Shown: positions 31,688 to 39,721 of the stretch, in pieces
How the letters are laid out: each line of letters begins with the position of its first letter
How positions within the stretch are numbered: the stretch's first letter is position 1
Source: a virus
IMG/VR virus record: IMGVR_UViG_3300024273_000359
Location: 1-42,926 of that record
Length of the DNA: 42,926 nucleotides
Reading direction: 5' to 3' (one strand)
Translations under genes and position numbers: made by a program
The notes under the pieces: model-generated
What the model was told of the DNA's origin: nothing
The model's database searches: none
Seen by the model: the letters and a program-made list of their open reading frames with translations, nothing else

Positions 31688-33474
31688 CAATGTGTCTCCG
31701 CCCAGTTCTTTCCGATCTTTGCTTCGCCAGCCGTGGCGCATCGGAAGTTAAATGCCAGTCCTGCTTGGACTGCTTGTTCGCAGCAGACCTTGGCTACGTA
31801 CTCGGCTATCTCTAGAGTCCTACAGCCGTGCTGGGTCTCATCGTGTGACCAAGCACACAGCACGTAGTCGCCGTCCCACCCGTGCTTCAGGGTCTTACTA
31901 AGCTCTTGCTCAACCAGCACGATCCACTTCTTACAGAGGACTGCACCAGCACCCTGAAGGAGTGCGTTGAGAGAACTGAAGGCTGCACGTATGTGAATGG
32001 TTCTGCCATCCAAACCGATTAACTTCTTCTCGTTCTCTGCCTTTAAGACAACAGCATTGCGGAGTTCTTTGATGGATGGGTTAGCTTTCAGGAAGCGAGA
32101 CTTTATCTTGCGTCCTTCCTTGTCCCCACCACCAACGATGTTGCCGACCAACTCATCACCGCCGCCGTACAACCAAGCATAAATAAATGTCTTAGCCTCG
32201 GCTCGTGTTGCCAGACCTGCGGCATGTTGGTTAAGCGTGTGGACATCGCCGTTGACCACAGCCTCTGCGTATTGCCCACCATCTAATCTTGCAAGGAAGT
32301 GGGCAAGGCATCTCAATTCGAGGCCGGATTGGTCGCTCCCAACAAGGAACCAACCTTCGGGGACGGTGAAGAGGGAGCGACACTCGGTGCCATAAGGAGA
32401 GCCGCTGTTTGGGACTTGGCTAATATTGGGATAGCTATGGGACGCCCGCCCAGTAATACAGCCATTCGTCGTAACTGAGCCATGTATTTTTCCTTTGTTA
32501 ACTACACGCATCCAAGCTTGGTTGCCGTTTGCGAGTTGTGATAAACGCTTCTCGACCGTTAGGTACTCGTTAAGAATTGGGCATGGCGGATACGTCAGTG
32601 AGCCGATGACCGTCTCGTCCACCTTCACTGATCCGCCATCGGTAAACACAGTCGGTGTCCAGCCGTACAAAACCATCAGTCGGTTTGCAATATGCAGACG
32701 TGAATTTGGGTTAAATACGATTGTTTGACTGCGCTTGACCGGAACCCCTGCGAGGTAACCTTTGGTTTTGTTAGCGCGCTTTGGAATGAAGTCAGGGAGT
32801 GGGGACTCCCAAGATCCGAAGAACGTTTCAAGCTCAAGCTGTAGCTCTGACTGGCGCTTCAGTAACTTTGTGAATAGAGTTACTGCTGCGGCTTCATCAA
32901 AACAAAAGCCGTTGCGCTCCTGCTGTGCAATCAACCACGCTACTTCATGCTCAAGAGTGAGTGCGGTCTTCGGATAGTTCTTTGACTTAATCTTTTCCCA
33001 GAGTTTTGTGGTGACCTGAACGTCCTGAATACAGTAGTCAATCATGTCTTGGTTCACTGTTTCCCAACCTCCGGCATACTCTCCCTTCATCTCGCCCAGC
33101 CTGTAGCCGAATGCTTCTAGTGCGAAGCTTCCGAAACGTTTGCCGGGCAGCTTACCTTGGCGGAGTAAACCCGCATCGGTGTCTTTGATGTTTGTCCAGA
33201 TTAGACGTGCAGCGATCAGTGTGTCGAACACCTTTGCTGGGTCAATCTTGAATGTGTGGGGGTACAGTTTCTGGAGAACGGGGATGTCGTACTTGATCAC
33301 GTTGTGTCCCCCAATGAGGGGGGCATCCATGATGCTTCTGATTCCGGTCTCTAGATCACCGGCAAGCGAAGAGTAGATCCGCGCTTCAGATGTCTGTGTA
33401 TCGTAGGTTGCGATGCAGTGAAGAGTGCTGACTTGATCTAATAGTCCGTTGGTCTCTAGGTCAAACAGTAGCAT
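31687..33474 (-). CDS. DNA polymerase I family (T7 gp5-like)
   Basis: This 595-aa replicative polymerase (T7 gp5 is 704) has a 3'-5' exonuclease domain: FDLETNG (D5, E7), GHNVIKYDIPVL and DYCIQDVQV. The polymerase domain has motif A VGSDQSGLELRCLAHF, motif B AKTFIYAWLYGGGDE and motif C WSHDETQ. The motif B residue equivalent to E. coli Phe762 is Tyr (as in T7), a feature associated with fast lytic phages. The overall length suggests a reduced thumb/thioredoxin-binding region compared with T7. It pairs with the primase-helicase upstream. Confidence 0.96.
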   Translation of the reverse strand: MLLFDLETNGLLDQVSTLHCIATYDTQTSEARIYSSLAGDLETGIRSIMDAPLIGGHNVIKYDIPVLQKLYPHTFKIDPAKVFDTLIAARLIWTNIKDTDAGLLRQGKLPGKRFGSFALEAFGYRLGEMKGEYAGGWETVNQDMIDYCIQDVQVTTKLWEKIKSKNYPKTALTLEHEVAWLIAQQERNGFCFDEAAAVTLFTKLLKRQSELQLELETFFGSWESPLPDFIPKRANKTKGYLAGVPVKRSQTIVFNPNSRLHIANRLMVLYGWTPTVFTDGGSVKVDETVIGSLTYPPCPILNEYLTVEKRLSQLANGNQAWMRVVNKGKIHGSVTTNGCITGRASHSYPNISQVPNSGSPYGTECRSLFTVPEGWFLVGSDQSGLELRCLAHFLARLDGGQYAEAVVNGDVHTLNQHAAGLATRAEAKTFIYAWLYGGGDELVGNIVGGGDKEGRKIKSRFLKANPSIKELRNAVVLKAENEKKLIGLDGRTIHIRAAFSSLNALLQGAGAVLCKKWIVLVEQELSKTLKHGWDGDYVLCAWSHDETQHGCRTLEIAEYVAKVCCEQAVQAGLAFNFRCATAGEAKIGKNWAETH

Positions 33475-33688
33475 CTAGTGAATACTCTGCGTAGCTTGAG
33501 AGCGTGACAGGGTGGATGCGTCGTCGCATGGTGATACGGTGATTAGCTATACGCAGCTTTGCGATAACGGCGGTGAGGTTTGCGATATTGTGGTCAACCC
33601 AAGCTTCGCGGCGGGTGATTGAACCAGCCAAAGTCATGTGGGTCACAACTGCTAGTTGTTGATTAGAAATCTTGTTGTACTGTTTCAT
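33461..33688 (-). CDS. Helix-turn-helix (HTH_39-like) small protein (75 aa)
   Basis: The block THMTLAGSITRREAWVDHNIANLTAVIAKLR...HRITMRRR follows the pattern of the phage winged-helix family with 'G.IT..EA....I..L.A.I..LR..G..I'. It is most likely a DNA-binding helper in the replication region. It overlaps the primase-helicase upstream by 26 bases and the polymerase downstream by 14, so it is strictly co-translated. Confidence 0.75.
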   Translation of the reverse strand: MKQYNKISNQQLAVVTHMTLAGSITRREAWVDHNIANLTAVIAKLRIANHRITMRRRIHPVTLSSYAEYSLDATV

Positions 33689-35285
33689 CTTTGAACTCCG
33701 ATTTAGATATAGGTTTGACTGTCTCGGATAGCCGACCAGTCACTGGGTCGTAGGCAAGGTAGATCAATGAGCCAGTTGCTTGGCCTGTGAATCGATCCTT
33801 GAGAACGCGAAACGTTGTTGTTGAACTAATTAAGGGATCTTCGTGTTGCTGGTCTCTCTCAAGACCGAACATGAAGTAACTCCAGAAGCCTATGGATCTG
33901 CTGCCCTTGAAGTTTTTGATAGAGACCCTGCCGCCTTCCTCATGGCTGCGGCCTTCTGATGGTGTGGACAGGTGGGAAACGAAGGTGATTACGACCTGTA
34001 GGGCGTTAGCTAAACCCGCAAGTTCCTTCATAATTTTTTCCAAACTTTCGCGTTCGGATTCTGTGTTCGCCATCGCTGTCAGGTGATCCACATAGAAGAG
34101 TTGGACACCTTCAGACACCGCTAGGTATCTGATCTTTGCTTTGACAACTGCCCAGTCTGTTTCACCAAACGAGTTGTACATGTACAGATATTCATCAAGC
34201 CCCTTGGCGGTGCTTATGAGTTCCTCTGTTGTCCAGTCCTCGCCGGGTACATGGAAGCGTTTCCCTGCGATCTTCCCGCTGATCCGCTTGACTGTCTCGC
34301 TAGGCTGTTGCTCAAGGAACACCACGCCTACCTTCATCTTCAGCACCTGAACGTCGTAGGCAATCTGCTGGGTAATGAAGTCGGTTTTCCCAACCCCCGT
34401 ACCTGCGCCCACCCCGTACACCTCCGTAAGCCTTCTACCGTGGGTCAGCTTGGTGAGCGTTTCGAGGAACCATGGGAACCCGGTTTCTAATGGCTTACTG
34501 ATTTGCTCAAGCACATCACTAACCGTGACGATGCCGTCGGGTCTGAAGGTCTTAGCTTCCCAGATTGCCCTGACAAGCTCATCTTCTCTACGAGCTACCA
34601 GCATGTCGTTGGCATCTTTAAGTGGTAGGGTCGCCACCTTCGCCTTGCCGGGTGTGAACAGCGTCACACATTCAGCCGCAGCCTCCTGCCCACTGGTGTC
34701 TTGGTCAAACATTAACACCACTTCATTGAAGGACTCAAGGTACTCCAGGTTCGCAGCTAAGGCTTTCTTAGCGCCTGAGGATCCCGTGGGTACTGACACT
34801 GTCGCCCACTTATTTCCCTGCGCCTGAGAGGCTGACATCGCGTCTATCTCGCCTTCGCAGACGATGATCCGCTTACCACCTGCTGCCCACAGACGTTGAC
34901 CAAACAACTGTCCGCTACTGAGCTTTCCAATAGCCCAGAAATCCTTGGATGCAGTGCGTACCTTCTGGGCAACCATCGCACCGTCCTTATCGAAATAGGG
35001 TGCGAGTTGAACCTTGCGTCCATCCTCTGTCATGCCAACTCGGTAACCAAACTTGCGACAGGTCTCTTCAGTAATTCTTCTCTTGCTTAATGCAGCGAAG
35101 TCGCCGCTTATGAAATCGCTACTCATCTTTGCTTTCTGAATTGTTGGTACTGACCCGTCACCTTTTTCATGGTGCTGACAGCCGAAGCAGTAGCCGTGAC
35201 CATCGGTGTAACGGGCAAGGTTGTTCTTGGATCCACAGCTGGGACAAGGCTCATGCTGTAGGAAGTCACTGTCGGTTTGTTCCAT
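33663..35285 (-). CDS. Primase-helicase (T7 gp4-like)
   Basis: This 540-aa protein has an N-terminal zinc-binding domain (C14, C17, C33, C36 in CPSCGSK...YCFGC), a Toprim primase core (IIVCEGEIDAMSAS at about 140-153; LMFDQDTSGQEAA) and a RecA-like helicase (Walker A GAGTGVGKT at 293-301; later FLEQQPSE, FYVDHLTAM). It unwinds and primes at the replication fork. The ATG at 35285 is one base after the T-run of a hairpin and has no Shine-Dalgarno, yet the zinc motif position relative to T7 gp4 supports this start. Confidence 0.96.
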   Translation of the reverse strand: MEQTDSDFLQHEPCPSCGSKNNLARYTDGHGYCFGCQHHEKGDGSVPTIQKAKMSSDFISGDFAALSKRRITEETCRKFGYRVGMTEDGRKVQLAPYFDKDGAMVAQKVRTASKDFWAIGKLSSGQLFGQRLWAAGGKRIIVCEGEIDAMSASQAQGNKWATVSVPTGSSGAKKALAANLEYLESFNEVVLMFDQDTSGQEAAAECVTLFTPGKAKVATLPLKDANDMLVARREDELVRAIWEAKTFRPDGIVTVSDVLEQISKPLETGFPWFLETLTKLTHGRRLTEVYGVGAGTGVGKTDFITQQIAYDVQVLKMKVGVVFLEQQPSETVKRISGKIAGKRFHVPGEDWTTEELISTAKGLDEYLYMYNSFGETDWAVVKAKIRYLAVSEGVQLFYVDHLTAMANTESERESLEKIMKELAGLANALQVVITFVSHLSTPSEGRSHEEGGRVSIKNFKGSRSIGFWSYFMFGLERDQQHEDPLISSTTTFRVLKDRFTGQATGSLIYLAYDPVTGRLSETVKPISKSEFKDETVQQDF

Positions 35286-35286
35286 G

Positions 35287-35306
35287 AAAAAAGGGGCTTG
35301 CGCCCC
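35287..35306 (-). terminator. Hairpin and T6 run abutting the primase-helicase start codon
   Basis: On the minus strand GGGGC-GCAA-GCCCC is followed by six Ts, one C and then the primase-helicase ATG. The stem is all GC with a GNRA loop. It lies 5 bases after the amidase stop. It looks like an intrinsic terminator but, by position, could instead be an attenuator or a processing hairpin that leaves the next gene nearly leaderless. Confidence 0.75.
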
Positions 35307-35311
35307 GTTTG

Positions 35312-35743
35312 TTAGTTGGTTGATTTAAGCCAAGCTCGAACATCAAAAGATGGACAAGCCTTGGCAACGTCTGGGAAGTCGCGGTGTCCTAGGACTTCCG
35401 CATCTGGGTATTGAATCTGGAGACGTTCGAGCAGCGTTCGCAGCGTCGAGAACTGTTCTTTAGTAAAGTTGTTCTCAGCTTTAGACACATCATCTGCATC
35501 TACGCCGCCCACTAGACACACACCAATGGACACGGCGTTGTAGCCTTGCACATGTGCGCCGATCTCATCTTCATCTCGACCTATTTCAAGCTGACCACTA
35601 CGGCGGATAACGAATTGGTAACCAATTTTCAGGAACCCTTTCTGGCGATGCCAGCGGTCGATCTCTTTAACTCCAATGTCCATCCCGGCAGGAGTAGCAG
35701 CGCAGTGCACCGCGATATATTTAGTTTCTTTGCGTTTAGCCAT
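35312..35743 (-). CDS. N-acetylmuramoyl-L-alanine amidase / RNAP regulator (T7 lysozyme gp3.5-like)
   Basis: The start at 35743 follows GGAAAAGAAAA and gives 143 aa (T7 gp3.5 is 151). Zinc ligands match H13 (AVHCAAT), H120 (GHRDFPDV) and C130 (KACPSFDV), and catalytic-type Y42 and K128 are present. It cleaves the amide bond of peptidoglycan during lysis. In T7 the same protein binds and inhibits the phage RNA polymerase, which likely applies here. The longer upstream frame overlaps the endonuclease gene and is not homologous. Confidence 0.94.
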   Translation of the reverse strand: MAKRKETKYIAVHCAATPAGMDIGVKEIDRWHRQKGFLKIGYQFVIRRSGQLEIGRDEDEIGAHVQGYNAVSIGVCLVGGVDADDVSKAENNFTKEQFSTLRTLLERLQIQYPDAEVLGHRDFPDVAKACPSFDVRAWLKSTN

Positions 35744-36155
35744 TTTTCTTTTCCGCGATCCATGAATCGGGAATATCTTTATCGGAGAACTGGTAGCCGT
35801 GTTTTTTGCACCAGTCTGCGTATGTTGTTTTGGATCCCTTGGAAATCTTGGTCTTGCTGTTGCTGAATACAAACCTGATGTCAAGTTCGGGGTGCTGTGC
35901 TTTAACTAAGATGTGCTTCTGCCGATCAGCGGTCAGGAAGCGTCCCTTGGTTTCAATAATGAGCCCGTTAGCCAACACGAAGTCTGGTGTGTAGCGGCAT
36001 GCTTTACTAGGTTTAGTGAAGCGCAGAATCACCTGTTCGTACAAGTAATCTGCACCTCGCTTTGTTAAGGAATCCGCAACAGACTCTTCCAAGCCGCTGC
36101 GGAAACCTAACGAGAACCCGACATCCAATTTAGAAGTCTGCGTCTTCTTCTTCAT
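35736..36155 (-). CDS. Holliday-junction endonuclease I (T7 gp3-like)
   Basis: With the start at 36155 (139 aa; T7 gp3 is 149) the protein reads FRSGLEESVADSLTKRGADYLYE, then YTPDFVLANGLIIETKGRFLTADRQKH and HPELDIRFVFSNSKTKISKGSKTTYADWCKKHG. This contains the PD-(D/E)xK-type acidic and Lys residues of endonuclease I. It resolves branched DNA before packaging and degrades host DNA. The ATG lies inside the SSB gene's acidic C-terminal codons (26-base overlap). Confidence 0.95.
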   Translation of the reverse strand: MKKKTQTSKLDVGFSLGFRSGLEESVADSLTKRGADYLYEQVILRFTKPSKACRYTPDFVLANGLIIETKGRFLTADRQKHILVKAQHPELDIRFVFSNSKTKISKGSKTTYADWCKKHGYQFSDKDIPDSWIAEKKNG

Positions 36156-36735
36156 CACGCGCAGGAGCCTTTGCTGGTGCTGAATTCTGAGCAACTTCAG
36201 GTTGGGCAGTGAAGCCCTCTTCAACACCGAAGCCTAAGTTGCCGCCGCCGCCGCCTTGAGACAACGTGAGAACCTGCACACCTTGGAGTCGCATGGACAA
36301 GCCAGCGCCTACGAGGGCGGTGTGATACGGGGCTGTGGTGAACGCAACCTTGATTCGGCTACCACCACCTACATTGACGTTGCAAGGCGTTCCCTTGGCA
36401 TCCACGATGATCGGGGTGAGCGTCATCTCACGCCCCTCTCTAGTCTTGATCTTGGCGCGCATCTTGAATCGAACCATCAAGCTGCCGTCGTCTTGGATCG
36501 TCCAAGGTGGGTCAGCCTTCTTGATTTTTTTGCCGGGCTGTTCTGCCTTGATCGTCTCTTGAGCTTCGTCGTATAGACCCTCAAGGATTCCGATGAATTC
36601 CTGAGCATCAGCAGCTGGGATTACCAGACCTGTTTTGTACTCACCTGCCTCATTAAATTTGTAATCAGGCTCGTTCAGCCGGGGATACAAAGCAACACCC
36701 GCAGGTGTGACGAATCGTTTGTTTACTGTTGTCAT
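36130..36735 (-). CDS. ssb: Single-stranded DNA-binding protein (T7 gp2.5-like)
   Basis: This 201-aa protein (T7 gp2.5 is 232) has the OB-fold pattern FVTPAGVALYPRLNEPDYKF...YKTGLVIPA and WTIQDDGSLMVRFKMRAK. A Gly-rich linker and the acidic, aromatic-ending tail DEEEDADF follow; that tail is needed for interaction with polymerase and helicase. It overlaps the 47-aa gene upstream by ATGA. Confidence 0.92.
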   Translation of the reverse strand: MTTVNKRFVTPAGVALYPRLNEPDYKFNEAGEYKTGLVIPAADAQEFIGILEGLYDEAQETIKAEQPGKKIKKADPPWTIQDDGSLMVRFKMRAKIKTREGREMTLTPIIVDAKGTPCNVNVGGGSRIKVAFTTAPYHTALVGAGLSMRLQGVQVLTLSQGGGGGNLGFGVEEGFTAQPEVAQNSAPAKAPARDEEEDADF

Positions 36736-36875
36736 TGATTGAAGTAATGGTTTTCAAGTGAAGGAAGGTCATAACCCTCCTCCATGAGTTTTGTTGCGAG
36801 AACGAGGCTGATGTGTCGGCCTGATTCCCAAGTGAAGATTGCTTGCGCCAAAGCGCTGGTTTCTGTGTCGTGCAT
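36732..36875 (-). CDS. Small hypothetical protein, first gene of the replication transcript (47 aa)
   Basis: A 47-codon frame begins at an ATG preceded by AAGGAAAAGGAGCCAGTAA and ends overlapping the SSB start (ATGA). It reads MHDTETSALAQAIFTWESGR and is helical with an amphipathic middle (HISLVLATKLMEEGYDL). Small proteins in this position in T7 include the host RNA polymerase inhibitor gp2, but I see no convincing similarity. It is the first gene after the candidate phage promoter at 36891-36904. Confidence 0.75.
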   Translation of the reverse strand: MHDTETSALAQAIFTWESGRHISLVLATKLMEEGYDLPSLENHYFNQ

Positions 36876-36890
36876 TTACTGGCTCCTTTT

Positions 36891-36904
36891 CCTTATGTGC
36901 AACC
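36891..36904 (-). promoter_or_regulatory. Candidate phage RNA polymerase promoter, replication genes
   Basis: Minus-strand GGTTGCACATAAGG matches the consensus GGTTGCACATWAGG exactly, and the flank is AAGCAAA. It lies between the RNA polymerase stop (36927) and the first replication gene, where a class II promoter is expected. The start would be at 36892. AAGGAAAAGGAG immediately downstream doubles as ribosome site. Confidence 0.75.
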
Positions 36905-36926
36905 TTTGCTTACCACGTGGTAAGTA

Positions 36927-39440
36927 CTAGGCAAAACAATATTTGGACTCAAGTACTCCTTGAATATCCAAACTTCCAAAAGCTGGCAGTGGTTGAAGCT
37001 TGTGCCTCGACTCCTCACTCAGCTGGTTCTCAATTTCAATTCGAAAGTTGTCCAACACATTGACCTGTGTGTAGATCTCTACGAATGATTCCCTAACGAT
37101 CCTAAACAAGTGCTCAGTGTCTGCCGCCGTCGTGGCAAACGAATCGTGAATCATGGCAAAGTTAGTAATGCCCTGATCCCGTGCGTCTGATACCGTTTTA
37201 AGCAGATGGGCTGCGTCACAAGAATGGATGAAGTTTGGAGAAATGGCTGACTTCATACGGCGCTTGTCAAGTGAGTCCGTCTCGTCGTTCATGGATATGT
37301 AGACAAGCTTTCCCGACAAGTGCGTCTTCACTCTACGAGCTTCGACGTTCATGTAGCTTTGCTGCACAGGGAAGCCAATCGGTGTCGTCCAGCTTACTGG
37401 CAGACCCTCTTGAACCACAAGTGACGCAGCACCCTGCAACCACTCCATCGCTTGGACAGGAGCTACCAATGTTGTAGCAACTGACTTCCACAACACCTTA
37501 GCCATGTAGATTGCCGCCCTGTACCCATCTGCTTGGAACGGAAACCCACCGCCCGTACCTGCGGCTGCGTAGGCTGGCTTCAGGATGTCCTCCATGACCT
37601 GATCCTTAAACCCAAACTCCTTAGCACCGTAGCTCAGTGTCATCACTGGGCGCTTGCATGTCTTGCGGGTAATACCAAACTTCAACCACTGAGCAGCTAA
37701 CGTCTTAGTTCCCTCAAGGATGTAAGGAACCCCAAGGTCGTTATGCATCAATGAATCTTCTGTACCGCTAACAAGGTCTTGGTTCGCTTGCTCAACACAT
37801 TGCGCTGCGACCATCGCATACACATCTGATGGCTTGTCAGCTGGGGTCAGGTTGACACAAGCGCCTGTCTCAGATTTGAGCATGGCGGAGAAATGTTGGA
37901 TGCCGCTGGCGGAGCCGTCTAGCGCCACAGGTAGCTTAGATATAAAGCTCTCACCCTGCGCTACATAGCCAGCCCACTCTTTGCAAAATGCAAGGAACTG
38001 CCACGGCTTATCTATCTTCATACCACCAACCTCATTCGCCCAGCCTTTTTCACCATACGGATCCGCTGCTATGGCACATATCTCTGATTCATTTTCGAGA
38101 GTCCATTGAACTCTGTCTTCCAAGCTGCACTTGTCGTTACCTGCCAAGTTCGCGCCATGCATTGCTAACCACTTCCAACCTTCAGAACCCAATGGTTTGC
38201 CATTCGCAAAACGCAAAAGACCCTTTTGGTAGTCAGCACCCTGAGGGTTTAAATGCGGCACAGCGTAAACCCTGCCTCTGAAGTCAAGCTGATAAGGAAA
38301 GGCTATCTTTCGGAACCCCTTGTAACGTGAGGCGATGTCGATAGCCAGTTGGAAACCAATGCGCTGACCCATCAAGGAGACGTTCAGTTGATGGGCTTTA
38401 GCGGTGTCACGCCTAAACGCTTTACGGGCATCTTCGTTCGTATCGATGTCATGCGGTATGGGCGGCAAAGGCAAGCCATCTTTGGGCGGTATGCCCCCAA
38501 GGTCAGAGCTGGTTTCCCAGAGGTGGTTCATCACCTCGTAGACCTCCGTATTGATCTGCCACGGCGTTCTTTGCAATGCATTGACACCGTTGTAGACCAT
38601 AGGCATATCAGCGTTTTTAAGCTCCTCAAAGTAGCCGCTGTTTTTAACCTTGACCAACCGCAGGGGTTCGATACAACTACTGACATAGCCACCACCTATC
38701 GGCGATGTCCAATCCATTGGCTGAACAACCATCGGTTCGTAGACCGGGCGCAGGTGTTGAACAAAGTTGTTGCGCTTGTCAATCCACTCTAAAGTTTCTG
38801 GCAAAGCTCTGACGATGTTGGCGGACTTTTTGAGACCCAATTTGACATGGGTAACTTCAACCAAACCTATGGTCTCCATGATGATGTCCAGCAGCTTTAC
38901 GCCAAGGTGAAGACGGTCTGTCTTACTCCATGCGGAAAACCCCGCTACAGCGTCTGAAGCCCTAATGGCATACATACGTCTATGAAATGTACTGCCGCGC
39001 TTTGTAGCCTCCTTTAGGAGCCTCTTGTAGCCCGCCTCTTCGACATCTCTCACGGCTTGCATGCGGTACTCGGTTTCGATCAGAGAGCCGATAGCCATAC
39101 CAACAAATTGGATGGTTTTGGTCTTTGATACGCAACTCATAACCGCCTTCATCGCGAGGAAAGAAACCTTCCTTGTGTCAGCACCTTTAAGCAAGCCAGC
39201 AGCGATAGAAGATCGACCCCCTTTGCCGCTATTGGCTTCAGACAACCAAGTGCCTATCGCTTCGGATAAGACATCCATGCGACCACTGATGATCTTTTGA
39301 CCATAGCTTGTCTCATCCTCTCGCCCTGCCTCTTTGGCATCGTTTAGGTTTTTCCAGAAGCGCTTAACGCCTCTTGCTGACATGCCTTCTTCCAGACTTA
39401 TCTGAAGTTGCATAAGGTCTTGAGTATCTTGGGTTGCCAT
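36927..39440 (-). CDS. Single-subunit DNA-directed RNA polymerase (T7 gp1-like)
   Basis: The 837-aa enzyme (T7 RNAP is 883) has the catalytic blocks ALDGSASGIQHFSAM (first catalytic Asp), RPVMTLSYGAKEFGFKDQV (active-site Tyr, O-helix) and MIHDSFATTAAD (second Asp). The N-terminal domain is shorter. The region corresponding to the specificity loop (VSWTTPIGFPVQQSYMNVEARR) differs from T7 at the positions that read promoter bases, consistent with a different promoter sequence. It drives middle and late genes. A weak AAAGAAAGAG precedes the ATG, and two candidate cognate promoters lie upstream, suggesting self-amplification. Confidence 0.97.
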   Translation of the reverse strand: MATQDTQDLMQLQISLEEGMSARGVKRFWKNLNDAKEAGREDETSYGQKIISGRMDVLSEAIGTWLSEANSGKGGRSSIAAGLLKGADTRKVSFLAMKAVMSCVSKTKTIQFVGMAIGSLIETEYRMQAVRDVEEAGYKRLLKEATKRGSTFHRRMYAIRASDAVAGFSAWSKTDRLHLGVKLLDIIMETIGLVEVTHVKLGLKKSANIVRALPETLEWIDKRNNFVQHLRPVYEPMVVQPMDWTSPIGGGYVSSCIEPLRLVKVKNSGYFEELKNADMPMVYNGVNALQRTPWQINTEVYEVMNHLWETSSDLGGIPPKDGLPLPPIPHDIDTNEDARKAFRRDTAKAHQLNVSLMGQRIGFQLAIDIASRYKGFRKIAFPYQLDFRGRVYAVPHLNPQGADYQKGLLRFANGKPLGSEGWKWLAMHGANLAGNDKCSLEDRVQWTLENESEICAIAADPYGEKGWANEVGGMKIDKPWQFLAFCKEWAGYVAQGESFISKLPVALDGSASGIQHFSAMLKSETGACVNLTPADKPSDVYAMVAAQCVEQANQDLVSGTEDSLMHNDLGVPYILEGTKTLAAQWLKFGITRKTCKRPVMTLSYGAKEFGFKDQVMEDILKPAYAAAGTGGGFPFQADGYRAAIYMAKVLWKSVATTLVAPVQAMEWLQGAASLVVQEGLPVSWTTPIGFPVQQSYMNVEARRVKTHLSGKLVYISMNDETDSLDKRRMKSAISPNFIHSCDAAHLLKTVSDARDQGITNFAMIHDSFATTAADTEHLFRIVRESFVEIYTQVNVLDNFRIEIENQLSEESRHKLQPLPAFGSLDIQGVLESKYCFA

Positions 39441-39471
39441 AGATTTCTCTTTCTTTATCGACGACGTCGAA

Positions 39472-39563
39472 TTTAGTTTCTTTAGTTCTCTTTAGGTCTT
39501 TTGGATCCTAAGGAGTCTTTAGTTTCTTTAGTTGTCTTTAGGTCTTTAGGATCCTAAGGAGAC
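39472..39563. repeat. Tandem 46-bp repeat in the RNA polymerase leader
   Basis: Two adjoining 46-bp copies (39472-39517 and 39518-39563) differ at three positions. Each has a GGATCC centre in TWGGATCCTAA and, on the minus strand, repeated CTAAAGA heptamers spaced about 9-10 bp. The unit length is not a multiple of three and no frame is conserved, so the repeat acts as DNA or RNA rather than protein. It lies 32 bp upstream of the RNA polymerase ATG. Confidence 0.92.
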
Positions 39564-39659
39564 TTTTGTGCCTTTTTGTGCCATTTCGGGGTATGCAAAG
39601 ACATTACCACTCACAGCTTCTTTTCCTTGTGTGCAACCCTTCCCAATCGGTATATTCAT
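39546..39659 (-). CDS. Possible small leader ORF upstream of RNA polymerase (37 aa)
   Basis: An ATG after TTAGGCGAC opens 37 codons (MNIPIGKGCTQGKEAVSGNV...) that stop inside the second 46-bp repeat. The ribosome site is weak, and the frame spans a promoter-like motif, so it could be chance. It is the only extended minus frame between the tRNA and the RNA polymerase gene. Confidence 0.3.
   Translation of the reverse strand: MNIPIGKGCTQGKEAVSGNVFAYPEMAQKGTKVSLGS
39625..39638 (-). promoter_or_regulatory. Candidate phage RNA polymerase promoter upstream of RNAP, proximal
   Basis: Minus-strand GGTTGCACACAAGG differs from the consensus at the two bases after GCACA (CA for TW). Flanks are GGGAA upstream and AAAAGAAGC downstream, similar to the 36891 site. 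It lies about 190 bp before the RNA polymerase ATG. Confidence 0.55.
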
Positions 39660-39663
39660 GTCG

Positions 39664-39677
39664 CCTAATGTGCAACC
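39664..39677 (-). promoter_or_regulatory. Candidate phage RNA polymerase promoter upstream of RNAP, distal
   Basis: Minus-strand GGTTGCACATTAGG is an exact consensus match between tRNA-Leu and RNA polymerase. Its upstream half takes part in an imperfect inverted repeat (GCAAACCAA / TTGGTTGC, 39672-39692), which may be regulatory or accidental. Confidence 0.7.
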
Positions 39678-39721
39678 AATGCTTTGGTTTGCTCATAAAA
39701 ACTATTCTTTAGAGGGGGGTT

